Below are positions 1 to 11,956 of a stretch of DNA of 64,000 bases, in pieces. The position numbers and the translations under genes were made by a program. This DNA is from Eucommia ulmoides (lineage: Eukaryota > Streptophyta > Magnoliopsida > Garryales > Eucommiaceae). The notes under the pieces are model-generated. The model did no database searches, was not told the origin of the DNA, and was given only the letters and a program-made list of their open reading frames with translations. The DNA is taken from contig CM028330.1 of the NCBI GenBank assembly GCA_016647705.1, forward strand, positions 37,127,775 to 37,191,774, written 5' to 3'. Each line of letters starts with the position of its first letter. Position 1 is the first letter of the stretch.

Positions 1-1086
1 CATCTTTTGAACCGGGTGATTGGGTTTGGGTGCATATGAGAAAAGAAATATTTTTAACCGATAGGCGGACCAAGCTACATCCTAGAGGGGATGGTCCATT
101 ACAAGTCCTTCATAGAATCAATGATAATGCATAAAAGTTGGATCTTCCAGGTGAGTATAACGTTAGTGCCACATTTAATGTTTATGATCTTTCTCAGTTT
201 GATATAGGTGAAGATTCGAGGTCGAATCATTTTGAAGAGAGGGGGGATGATGAGAACCAACAAGCACCATCAAAGGACTTGTTGCATGTTCATGTTGGGC
301 CTATTACTAGGACAAGATCCAAGAAACACTTAATGAGCTAATTCAAGAGCTTTGGGTTGAGTCTAAAATAATGAAGCCCAAATTAGGCCCAAATGACGGT
401 CAAGGCCTAGTCCATCTCATCAAGGCAAGCGAATGGGCTTAGGCGTGCGGACCACGAAATTCAAATCATTTATTTATTTATTTATAGACTTTATTTTTTA
501 ATATATTTTAATTTTTTATTGTTGATTTGTAAGGCATGAATGCCAAATTAGCCTTTTCCTTTTAGATTAAGAATTAATCCTTTCCTTTTTAGATTAAGAG
601 TAGGGTTTTTTTGTTTCTCTACGACTCCTTGTTTCTCTAGGGTTTTCTTTTATTTCTAGTATGGCCGCCACTATTCACCGACATTGTTCACGTGCACTAT
701 TAATTAGCCTAGAGTTTTTTTTTTATTGTTGGCCACCTATCTAAGAGACTTGTATCCCATTGGAAAGATACATTACTTTGATTAATACAATTATGAGATT
801 TTCTCTGAAGTTCTTCAAAGAACTTTCCCAAACTTAGTAAGAATTTCTTGTGGCGTTCAAACCCTATATCTTTGGTTCGTGATTCGTTATAATCATCAGG
901 TCACGATCGTTCCTTATACCGTTGGTTCGTGTTTCGTTCATAAACGTTGGGTCAAGGTAATCTATCCTAAATTTTGTATTTCCGTGTTCTTATATGTTCG
1001 TTTATAAATCTGATTTTAGTTCGATCCTCACAAAGAAACCTTAAGTTGGTTTCGGGTCTCACTAATCATTGGTGAGGTTCGCATCA
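1..1086 (+). mobile_element. CRM-like Ty3/gypsy retrotransposon, 3' end
   Basis: Only the 3' end of the element lies in the window; the rest is off the left edge. Positions 1-340 read as the C-terminal tail of integrase, with the family's typical strings: a PRGDGP-like stretch, RINDNA, DLPGEYNVSATFN, and near the end GPITRTRSKK. A purine-rich tract (about 232-247) precedes the LTR, which starts with TGATGAG. The coding frame runs on into the LTR to about 341; in plant chromoviruses this overlap of polyprotein and LTR is a known trait of CRM (centromeric retrotransposon) lineages. A second copy of the same family lies at 34986-39639. It is a fossil fragment here. Chromovirus: fairly sure; CRM clade: moderate. 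Confidence 0.75.
248..1086 (+). repeat. 3' LTR of the CRM-like element
   Basis: 839 bp beginning TGATGAGAACC and ending GCATCA, directly after a purine-rich polypurine tract. The right end was placed by aligning it with the LTR at 38810-39639: both share the internal sequence around GGTTTCG(G/A)GTCTCACTAAT and the terminal GGTGAGGTTCG. The middle contains TTCTCT-rich sequence and repeated TTGGTTCGTG(T/A)TTCGTT motifs. The tandem array starts about 12 bp after its end. No TSD can be checked because the 5' end is off the window. Confidence 0.75.
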
Positions 1087-1097
1087 CTACTAGAATC

Positions 1098-4000
1098 GCC
1101 AAATTGTGTTCGTTTTTAACCAAGAATACCCTTTGGTCAGTGGAAATAGCTATTTGAGAAAAACACACCCAAAATGACCAAAAATACAAAGTTTGTGAAG
1201 AAGAGTCAATTGTGTCCGTTTTCGACCAAAAATACCACTTTTTTGGGAGAAAACGTCTTTCGGAGCAAAACTCCCCCAAAAGGTCTAAAATGACCAAGTT
1301 TGACCTGAAAAAAGTCCACTATCTCAATTTTTCGACCAAAAATACCATTTTTTTGGGTGGAAATGACTTTTGAGCAAAACACCCCCAAATGGACCAAAAA
1401 GACCAAGTTTGACCAAAAAAGTCAACTATGTCCGTTTTCGACTAAAAATACCACTTTCGTTGGTAGAAACGACCTTCAGAGCAAAATGCACCCAAATGGC
1501 AAAAAAATACTAATTTTGACCAGAAAAGTCAATAGTGTCCGTTTTCGACAAAAAAATACCACTTTGGTCATGTGAAACGACCTTTAGAGCAAAACGCCCC
1601 TAAAAGGCCCAAAAATACCAAGTTTGACCAAAATAGTTAACTGTGTTCGCTTTCGACCAAAAATACCATTTTTTAGATGAAAACTCCATTCTGGGCAAAA
1701 CGCCCCCAAATGCACAAAATGACCAAGTTTGACTAGAAAGGTAAATTGTGTCCACTTGTTTTTTTGTTTTTTTTTTTTATCAAAAATACCACTATTTTGG
1801 GTGAAATTTGTCATTCGAGTAAAAAATACCCCCAAAAGGCTAAAAAAACACAAAATTTGACCTGAAAAGTCAATTGTGTCCTTTTTATCTTTTTTTCCAA
1901 AAGTACCATTTTTTTTGTGGAAACGACCTTTAGAGCAAAACACATCCAAACGATAGAAAAATACCAATTTTTACTAGAACATTCAACTGTGTCCGTTTTC
2001 GACCAAAAAAATACCATTTTGGTATGTGGAAACGGCCTTTAGAGCAAAACACCCCCAAAAGGCCAAAAAATACCAAGTTTGACCAAAATAGTCAACTGTG
2101 TCCGTTTTCGACCAAAAACACCATTTTTGGGTAAAATCTGCTTTCCGTGCAAAATGCCACCAAACGCACAAAATGACCAAGTTTGACTAGAAAAGTAAAT
2201 TGTGTCCGGTTTCGACCAAAAATACCACTATTTTTGGTGGAATTGGTCTTTCGAGTAAATAACATCCCCAAAAGACCAAAAAAGACAAAATTTAACTTGA
2301 AAAGTCAATTGTGTCTTTGTTTTACCAAAAATAATAACTTTATTGGTGGAAACGGCCTTCAGAGCAAAACACCCCCAAAATGCCCAAATAGATCTAATTT
2401 GACCCGAAAAGTCAACTGTGTCTGTTTTTAACCAAAAATACCACTTTGGTCAGCGAAAACAGCCTTCTGAGCAAAACAGTTCGAAAAGGAAAAAAAAATA
2501 CCATTTGTTTTAGTGGAAACAACCTTCTAAGCAAAATACCCCCAAAATGTAAAAAAAAAAAGAGCAAGTTTGACAAGAAAAATCAACTGTATCCGTTTTC
2601 GACCAAAAATATCACTTTGGTCGGTGGAAACGACCTTCAGAGCAAAACGCACCCAAACGGCCCAAAAATGCCAATTTATACTAGAATAGTCAGCTATCTT
2701 CGTTTTCGATAAAAAAAAATATCACTTTGATATGTGGAAACGGCCTTTAGAGAAAAATACCCCCAAAAGACCCAAAAATACCAAGTTTGACCAAAATAGT
2801 CATCTGTGTCCGTTTTCGACCAAAAAAACCTATTTTTTGAGTGAAAACTGCATTCTTTGCAAAACGCCCCCAAACACACAAAATGACCAAGTTCGACAAG
2901 AAAAGTAATTGTGTCCGTTTTTGACCAAAAATACCCATTTTTTGGAAGGAAATGTCATTCGTAGCAAAACTCCCCCTAAAGGTCCAAAATGACCAAGTTT
3001 GACCTGAAAAGTCAACTGTGTTTGTTTTCAACTCAAAAAACCATTTTTTTTTTTTTTTTTGTGGAAACAACCTTCTGAGCAAAATACCTCTAAAGGGACC
3101 AAAAAGACCAAGTTTGACTAGCAAGTCAACTGTATTCGTTTTTTACCAAACATACTACTTTTTTTGGTGGAAACAACATTCTAAGCAAAACGCACCAAAA
3201 TTGCCCAAAAAGAGCAAATTTGATCAAAATATTCATCTGTGTCCATTTTCAACAAAAAATATTCACTTTGGTCGGCAAAAACGGTCTTCTGAGAAAAATG
3301 CTCCCAAAAAGCAAAAAAATACCAAGTTTGACCAGTAAAGTCAACCATTCCCATTTTCGACCAAAAATACCACTCTTTTGAGTGGAAATGGCCTTCTGAG
3401 CAAAAGGCCCCCAAAATTTCTAAAACAACCAAGTTTGACCAAAAAAGTCAATTGTGTTCGTTTTCGACCAAAAATACCTTTTTTTTTTTGTGGAAACTAG
3501 ATTTCGGAGAAAAATACCCCCAAAAGGCCTAAAAGAACAAATTTGACCAGAAAAGTCAATCGTGTCCGTTTTCAGAAAAAAATATCACTTTGGTCGGTGG
3601 AAACGACCTTCAAAGCAAAACGCACCAAAATGGCCCACAATATCTATTTTGATTGGAACAGTCAATTGTGTCCGTTTTCGACAAAAAAAATACCACTTCG
3701 GTATGTGAAAATGACTTTTAGAGCAAAACGCCCCCAAAAATCCCAAAAATACCAAGTTTGACCAAAATAATCAATTGTGTCCGTTTTCAACTAGAAATAC
3801 CATTTTTTGGGTGAAAACTACATTCTTTGCAAAACGCCCCCAAATGCAAAAAATGACCAAGTGTGACTAGAAAAGTAAATTGTGTCCGGTTTCGACCAAA
3901 AATACCACTATTTTAGGTGGAATCAGTCTTTCGAGTAAAAAACACCCCCAAAAGGCCACAAAGACAAAATTTAACTTGAAAAGTCAATTGTGTTCGTTTT

Positions 4001-5271
4001 TTTTTTACCAAAAATATCACATTTTTTAGTGGAAACAGCATTCTGAGCAAAACACCCCCAAATGCCGAAAAAGACCAAATTGGACTCGAAAGTCAACCGT
4101 GTCCGTTTTCAACAAAAAATACCACTTTGGTCGGCAAAAATAGCCTTTAGAGCAAAATGGTCCGAAAAGGAAAAAAAATACGAAGTTCGACCAGTGAAGT
4201 CAACCCATTTTCGACCAAAAATACCATTTTGTTCAGTGGAAGCAGCCTTTTGAGCAAAATGCCCCCAAAATGTAAAAAAAGACCGAGTTTGACAAAAAAA
4301 AGTCAATTGTGTCCGTTTTCGACCAAAAATACTACTTTGGTCGGCAGAAACGACCTTTAGAACAAAACGCACCCAAACGGCCCAAAAATGCTAATTTATA
4401 TCGGAACAGTCAACTGTGTTCGTTTTCTACAAAAAATATCACTTTGATCTGTGGAAACGGCCTTTGGAGAAAAACACCCCCAAAAGGCCTAAAAATACCA
4501 AGTTTGACCAAAATAGTCACTTGTATCCGTTTTCGACCAAAAATACTTATTTTTTGAGTGAAAACTACATTCTTTGCAAAACGCCCCCAAACGCACAAAA
4601 TGACCAAGTTTGACAAGAAAAGTAAATTGTGTCCGTTTTCGACCAAAAATACCTCTTTTTTGGAAGGAAATGTCCTTCAGAGCAAAACTCCCCCCAAAGG
4701 TCTAAAATGACCAAGTTTGACTTGAAAAGTCAACTGTGTCTGTTTTCAACCAAAAATACCATTTTTTTTTTTTTTGTGGAAATGGCCTTCTGAACAAAAA
4801 GCCCCTAAAGGGACCAAAAAAACCAAGTTTGACCAGAAAAGTCAACTATGCCCGTTTTTATCAAAAATACCACATTTTTTGGGTAGAAACAGCCTTTTAA
4901 GCAAAACGCATCCAAAAGGCCCAAAAAGACCAAATTTAACCCAAAAAGTCAATTGTGTCCGTTTTCAACCAAAAATACCATTTTGGTCGGCGAAAACGGC
5001 CTTTTGAGAAAAATGCCTCCAAAAAGCAAAAAAATACCTAGTTTGACCAGTAAAGTCAACCGTTCTCATTTTTTACCAAAAATATCACTTTTTTGAGTGG
5101 AACAAGCCTTCTGATCAAAACGCCCCCAAAATTTCTAAAAAGACCAAATTCGAAGAGAAAAGTCAATTGTGTCAATTTTCGACCAAAAATAACATTTTTT
5201 TTGTGCAGACCGCATTTAGAGCAAAATGCCCCCAAAAGGCTCGTAAGGAACAAGTTTGACCAGAAAAGTAA
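1098..5271. repeat. Satellite-like tandem array, ~108-bp unit with ~1.7-kb higher-order period
   Basis: About 38 head-to-tail units of 104-115 bp (mostly 106-110). Landmarks in each unit are GTCCGTTTTCGACCAAAAATACCA, here split as GTCCGTTTTCGACC then AAAAATACCA, followed by GTGGAAACG(A/G)CCTT, GAGCAAAACGC(A/C)CCC and CCAAGTTTGACC. The phase mark TTCGACC falls at 1221, 1331, 1437, 1544, 1652, 1998, 2107 and 2211. Variant units recur in the same order: one with GACTAGAAAAGTAAATTG lies near 2184 and again near 3864 (1680 bp apart), and blocks at about 2690-3120 and 4430-4830 match unit by unit, including a long T run. That is a higher-order repeat of about 16 units. Many short open frames on both strands are a by-product of a unit close to 36 codons; no gene is called. 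Confidence 0.9.
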
Positions 5272-5774
5272 AAATATTTAGGTGGATGGCTAGGAACTCA
5301 AAGAACCGCGACCACCGATCAACCATCGGCCAACCACTAATCAAGGAGAAAGAGGTAAACACTTACCACACCCCCTAAGTAGTTTTGTTTCTATCAAACC
5401 CCCTATGATTCTTGATTGATTTTGTGAATATTGTCTTATACATAGTAGGATCTTGTAAATAATATACTTAGTTTCATGTTCTTAACACATAAAACCCATA
5501 AAAAGTCAAACAAACCCTAAGAACAACCTAACAAGCATTTGATTTTGTCAAGAACATCAAGCAAACACCTAGCCTTAACTGTAACAAATCAAATTTGGGT
5601 TAACCGTTTGAGGTTCTTAACAAAATCAAAGGTTTGTTTCAATGTTGTGGTTTAGGTTTGTTTGACCAAAACTATATGATAATCAACCAAAACTTAACTA
5701 AACTAACTCAGATTTAACCGAAGCCAACCTAGCTTTTTAAAACATAGCAAGACTGAACTATGTATGACTTGATC

Positions 5775-6035
5775 TTTGGTAACCACCGAATGTACGTAGG
5801 CAACCCATAAGGGTTCGGTCACATCTTTAATAATGAATCCAATTTTCAAAGAGACGAGGATGAACTACGTCTGACCTGACCTTTGGTAACAACTCAAAGT
5901 ACATAGGCAACCCCTAAGGGTTCGATCACAGCTCTAACAATAAACCATGTTCTTTCCCAAACCAGAACGAACTACATAATGACCTGATTCTCATTTGAGA
6001 TATGTAGGCAACCCACGTGTGGGTTCGGTAGCATA
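5775..6035 (+). repeat. Repeated CGTAGGCAACC/GGGTTCGGTC modules of the Tat-like terminus
   Basis: Three successive modules of roughly 100 bp, each with a TGACCTGA-like lead, a GGTAAC(C/A) stretch, then (G/C)TACGTAGGCAACCC (or TACATAGG, TATGTAGG) and AGGGTTCGGTCACA. Modules of the same type are common at the termini of plant Tat-lineage elements. About 250 bp further right, at 6270-6560, lies a stretch with GAGGTACCGTCCTCGAAC and GGTGACGACTC, also typical of the end of Tat LTRs next to the primer site. From 6560 to 7870 I see only leader-like sequence without a supported gene. Confidence 0.5.
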
Positions 6036-7874
6036 TCCAAACCATATAGTCTTAGTTTGCATTTCGTATTGTATGGTCTGCATATTTACGTATCTGTCTG
6101 TATATAAACTATTATTGGGTGTCGCTGATTAGTAGTAGTTGTAGTATTTACTTGCTTTCCATTAAATCTTTTAAAAAATACATAAAAAGAACAAAAACTT
6201 TAAAAAAAAAAATGGAATTATTCTTGTTTAAGTGAATCAAAGAAAACTTCTTGGATAGTGTTTAACAGAGAATATCTATTTAGACTGAGGTACCGTCCTC
6301 GAACAGGTGTCTTCGGTGTCTAGCACCTTCCTCGAGCATAACCGACTCTCGAAATTAAAGAATATCTCTGGTACATAGAAATATGGAAGTTAAAACACGG
6401 GCCATTTCAAAAGGAAAAATAAATTTCCAAAATCCCGGTAACCTAGCACACTATTTAAACCATACTAGGTGACGACTCAATTTTTAACATAAAAACTCGG
6501 TCCAGGATGGTTTTCAAAATCGACGCCTAGAAAAGTCTTTGAAAAACTATATTCAAAATGAACGGATTTGAACGACCTAGAGAGGAAGGGGCGAAACTTG
6601 TTTTCATCCTCTTCCCAACTCCGCTAGGGAGATCATAAGAGAGTCAAGCCTAGTTGGAGCCTAAATCCATATTCACTCTTTAATATCATCCAAACACTAC
6701 GTCGTTGATTTCAAACGTAAACAATTCCCTACCAAAAACATAACAGTAACATTAGCAATAATAATAACAAAACAATAATAAGCATATCATTTCATGTGCA
6801 TATATATATATCAGCATGCATAGATATTTACTATTTTTATTTACTGCAATTACATTTACTGTCTTTACATTACTGTATTTAAATATTGTCTTTACATTTT
6901 TGCAGTTAAATTACTGTATACTTTCTCCAACGCACGAGCACTCACTTTGCATTACATATCATCGATTGAAAAATCCAAGCCGTGACCCTCTTAAGGATAG
7001 AAAGGCCGGCAGTAGGGGCTGAAGTCGGTGAGGTCATGACTCCGATCAAAGCTTGAAAACGCTTAAATTAGTAGAAGCAAGTCTGGGGGTTGCATCTCCC
7101 GAGATCCAACTATGAACCTCTTCTCTCTTAGACCACCAACCAAAGATGGATATTCTCCCGGGAAGGATGCTGGAGGTTTGAAGGTCTGGGAACCGAGCTT
7201 CTTAGGATGCGCTAGAAGAAAATCGAAAACTGTATATGAGCCTAGGATAGAGAAAAGCTAAAACCTGTTATACTTAGGGCACAATGTTGGAGAGAGACAT
7301 TTAATTTTGCTGTTAGTATATCATTACCCAGAAACCTTACAAAATGAAGTTCCTCTAGGATTAATAAAGAATAGAATAGTTGAAGTGAGAATTTTCATTC
7401 CTCTTTATCTATAAGCTTGCTCACAGTCTCTAATTGTTTCTGAATAAATTGACTGTTGAACAAGCCATGGAAAAGAGTAAAGAGAATCCTTATTATGATA
7501 TTACAGGACTTCATTAGACCCAAAAACTTTATTTTGTTCAGATTCAAGTCTTGCTTCAGTTTGAGGTCGACATTGACCAAGGATATTTCCATTAAAACCA
7601 AAAAAAAAAGAAGTCAAATCGAGTTTGTATTTATAAGCAAAGTACACTCTGTCTGTGGAGTAGTCATGACAAAATTCGATATGGTTGTAAATTATAAAAT
7701 TTAGAACTAATGGAAATCTCATCTCAAATTAAGTCATAGTCAAACCAAAAACGCCTGTGTAAGCAAAATACTAACACAACCATCACCTAAGTAGGAAAAA
7801 TTGTGCCACGTAAGAAAACACCCGTCTCCCGTTCGCCAGTTCATACTTAGGAGCAAGCACGACAGCCTATCCTA

Positions 7875-9485
7875 ATGGAGAATATAGAAGAACGACCGAG
7901 TGAACCTATCCGGGTAGTTCAACTGAAAGAAGATATGGTTTTGAAAGAATCCATGAGTCAGATTTCTGAACTCTTGCAACAACTTTACCGCTCTCAACAG
8001 AACCCTGTAACCCCTATTCAAACCCTGAACTCAATGGAACCAATAACCAACCATCAACCCTCCAGCTCCAGAGGCCCTAGCCCGATTACAAAAGAAACAA
8101 TCCCTATTGAACCTTATCCACAAGTCACTCCGACTATGACTAACCCAAACCCAAGTACCGCCTCAGTTGAACCAAATACGATCCCAGGTGTACCAGAAAC
8201 CAACGACCAATTCAAAAGATAGGTGAAAAAGCAATTCGAGAAAACATCCCTACTGACAAACAAATTACTACTAATGGAAAGGGAACTCTAGGAAGTAAAG
8301 AGGGGAGACTTAGGAGCCAATGGCCGATTCCTCGAGTTGTCCTCTCTACCTCAAGTAAAGTTCCCATACAACTTCGTCATGCCTACTTTCACAAATTACA
8401 ACGGTTTAGGGTGCCAAGACTGGCATATCTTGAGGTATAAGAATGAGATGGGAGCATATATCCACAACGAGTTATTGGCTGTTCAACTCTTCAAACAATC
8501 ATTAGACGGACATATCGCTCGTTGGTACTTGGCCATAGAATATTTGAAGGTGAAGACATCCCTTGACATAGTTAAGGTCTTCTAAGAACAATATGGCTAA
8601 AATCAAGAAGTATCACCAAATAAGATTTCGCTTCGAACCCTAACTAGGAAGAGTGGGGAAAGTTTCCAAGACTATGTTGTTTGATGGAGGGATAGAGCCA
8701 CACAAGTAATACCACTAATGAAGGAGGTTGAGATGGTCCAAATGTTCGTTTAGGCTCAACCTCACCCTTACTACGAGCCTTTACAGAACACACTAAATAG
8801 ACCATTCTCTAATGTGATCCTTCGAGGAGAGTATATAGAAGAAGGCGTTAAGACCGACAGAATTCAAAAACCGACTGAGTAGGTACATAAGAAAGAAGCA
8901 CCTAAGAAAAAAGACCCTAAGGTGGGAATGTTAGGCCAGGTTCAAAGGAACAAACAGAACTTCCAACCTCCGTACAAACCCCAGAAACCAAATCCTCCCA
9001 AGCTTAAAAACCAAATCTTCCAAAAGCAACCACTTCAGTATGCACCTCTACCTCAACTTGTACCACCACCTCAGTTTACATCACTGCCTCAATTTGCTCA
9101 TTTTCTAGCTCCAACATACAACCCATATCCATATCAACCTCCTTATAAAGCCCCACTACGACCTCCAAACCCATCTAACTACCAACAGAACTACAAACCC
9201 AATCAACAATACAGAGAACCAAGGCAATTCACCCCTTATCCTATAACCCTTTCTCAGATATTCGAGGAATGCGTTAAAAACAAAATGCTTGAGCCTATAT
9301 CCCCAAAGAGAACAAATATCAATAGCCCATACTACAACCCAAACCAGTTCTGCGTTTATCATTCTGGAGCATTGGGTCATCCTACCAACAATTGTTATGC
9401 TCTGAAAAATAAGAAAGAGGATCTTATACAAGCCAAAATAATATGTTTCCCAAAGGAATGGGAGACATCCCAGCCTAACTATTAG
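7875..9485 (+). pseudogene. Tat-like gag remnant
   Basis: Remnant of the capsid/nucleocapsid gene of the outer Tat-like element. The N-terminal part (7875-8222) is Gln/Pro/Ser-rich and begins MENIEERPSEP. The capsid core (about 8340-8585) has the family pattern FPYNFVMPTFTNYNG..., MGAYIH and ARWYL. A Pro/Gln/Tyr-rich linker follows (8922-9240). A zinc-finger-like motif CVYHSGALGHPTNNCYAL lies at about 9351-9404, the variant seen in Tat/Ogre gag rather than the classical CCHC knuckle. The remnant is in several pieces. Gag would bind and package the element RNA; here it is a fossil. Confidence 0.65.
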
Positions 9486-10156
9486 CAAAACCCAATGCCC
9501 AAGCATGATCACTCAGCTCAATTGTCAACATGGTCGGCCGAGATTGGGAGACCGATTTGAACGACTATACCAGAATATGGAAGACTGATCTCAAACCACC
9601 AGAAGCAGTATAGGTAGAGGCCTGAAATTGCCTTAAAGCCTATTGGATAGACATGTCGATCTCACCTACAAACAATAGACCTATCTCTCCTACAGATTGG
9701 GAAAGTGAATTCGACAAAGAATACAACAAGGGTAAAGGACATATGATAGGTCAAAATTCGGAACTAATAAGTGAAGAAGGAGGAACCTCTCAAGGTAAAA
9801 AAATAACTAGACCAGATGCGGGAAGAGATTGATGTGCTGAACAAAAATGTCACTGATATAGCCATCGTGGTCGAATAAGTCTTGAACGTGTACTAGTCAC
9901 CTAAGAAGGAACCTACGAGAAACAAAATGCTGCTCCCACCTAAGAAAAGATTTGACCTCAATTACCCACGTCAGGATGATGAGGAGGGCGAATCTAACCA
10001 TGCCTCGAAAACCTACTGGCACAATAATCCCCTTATCAAGAAGAACTTTAGCACCCAAGGTAGAATATCAAGCTATCCGAATTAGGACAATCCCTGGATT
10101 AACATGCTCGCCTGTGGCTTCATGAAGCTAAAGAAGTTTCTCACCTCACCGTACTA

Positions 10157-11138
10157 TTGCAAGCTTGTCAGAACCCGATAATGATCAGACCAGAAACCAT
10201 ACTATTCTGTGAAACACCAAAGCAGGAACTGGTGAAAGACTTGAAAGAGGTGCCTTGGATCTACTCTACGATGATCAAAACCGATATCGTAAAGATAGAA
10301 GACCAAGTAGATGAGATCGGAAGTATTACTCGCAATGGGAGAATATTTACCACCCTAGACCTACTAAAAGGACCAGACAAAGAACCCAAGGGTATCCCTA
10401 AGAAAATTGTCACTGAGGAGAAAGTACAAAAATTCCTAAAGGTAGTGAAGAACACTAATTACAAGGTCGTCAAGCAATTGAGGAAAACATTGGCACAGAT
10501 TTCGATCCTATTGTTGCTAATAACCTCCAAAGTAAACCGAAATGCACTACTTAAAGTCCTCAATGAGGCCTACGTACCAAGTTCCATATCACAAGATCAC
10601 TTCACTAATATAGTGGAGAATATCCTCAGCGCCAATCTCGTAATCTTTACTAACGACGAGATACCCTCTAAAGGTACTGGGCACATCAAACCTCTCAACA
10701 TAACAGTGCGGTATCGGGACTTCATCCTCTCTAGAGTTCTGGTAGACAACGGGTCCATGCTCAATATATGTCCACTAAGTACTGAAGAAGATATGGGTAA
10801 ACAAATACCGAATCCGGAACACTACTATCATCATCAGAGCCTTCGACGGAGAAAAGAAAGGGTCCATGGGAGAAATTATGCTTCCAATCGTTATGGGCCT
10901 GGTAACTTTTCAAATATACCTGCATGTCCTAAATATACTAGTTGCCTATAACCTGCTCCTCGAAAGGCCCTGGATACACTCAACCGGGGTAGTTCTCTCA
11001 TCCCTCCACCAAAAGATAAAATTCATTTTCGAGGACAGTATTATCACCTTCTATGCTAAGGAAGATCATGCCATCTATCGAACCCCAGTTGAACCTATTA
11101 TAGTAGCCGAGCATGCCAACCAAGCAGTTTATTTCTAG
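10157..11138 (+). pseudogene. Tat-like protease region remnant
   Basis: The stretch reads like the aspartic protease region of Tat/Ogre elements. A VDNGSMLNICP segment (about 10741-10775) stands where the family carries the active-site Asp within a D-x-G-S context. Downstream, around 10866-11060, are MGEIMLPI, LLERPWIHSTGVVLSSLHQK and KFIFED, which match the usual 'GRPWIH..GAVPSTLHQKLKF' block. It continues the plus-strand order gag-protease-RT. Beyond 11138 to 11956 only degraded spacer and fragments of the same element are visible. It is broken and not functional. Confidence 0.6.
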
Positions 11139-11956
11139 GCATTCGACATTGCTAGTGCTTCATACGTTCGAGAAGAAAGTCTACCATCAGTACCCAGATT
11201 GTCCGTTGCTACCATTCTGTTAGCTTCCTACATGAACATCATGAACTGCAACTCGAAGATAGACATCAACAAGGGCAAAGCAAGAATGCAATCCCTATTA
11301 GGGATCAAATAGAAGCTAGACACCTATGTACTATGATTTGATCCAAGCCTAAATAAGGGATTCGGCACACGACTTGGGAAGAATAGAGAACCGGGGATGA
11401 TACCTCATTTCTGAGTCAATTTTCTGTTTTCTACTAACATAGTCCAAGTTCATAAAGAAAAGAAGAAAAACAAACCAGACTTCGTGATAATCCCCTACCG
11501 AACAAGCCTAACCTTCCAGTACCGTGGTCTAAGAAGTCAGTTTGCATGATCAACGAGGAAGAAGATGACGTTAGAGTAGCAAAGCCAACTAACAGCCTCA
11601 ACAATTGGGAAGCTCGTCCAATACCAGTGCGACAAGGAGCACGATAGTCAACAAACATCTGTAACATCTCTTATCTGACTAGCCACTAGATAACAAAGAT
11701 TATAATATCTCTAGGCTCCTTTTTACTTTGTGAATTTCTCTTTTTGTACTGCAATACTAGGCATGCTAAAATAATAACATATTTTAAATCAGACTTTTGT
11801 GTTTACTTTATAGGCGCTTAAATAAACTTGAATATAATCCATATAATAACGAACTACTTCTTCCCAACGAATACGATTTAGATAAGGAAACAAATTGGGA
11901 GTTATTGGAAATCAAGACGGAAGATGATCATATTCCCAAGAACACCGAGGAGGTAC

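Noticed and set aside
1206-3432. Several open frames of 60-127 codons on both strands in the first 5 kb
   Set aside because: They are produced by the tandem 108-bp unit and share one repeating peptide pattern; not genes.
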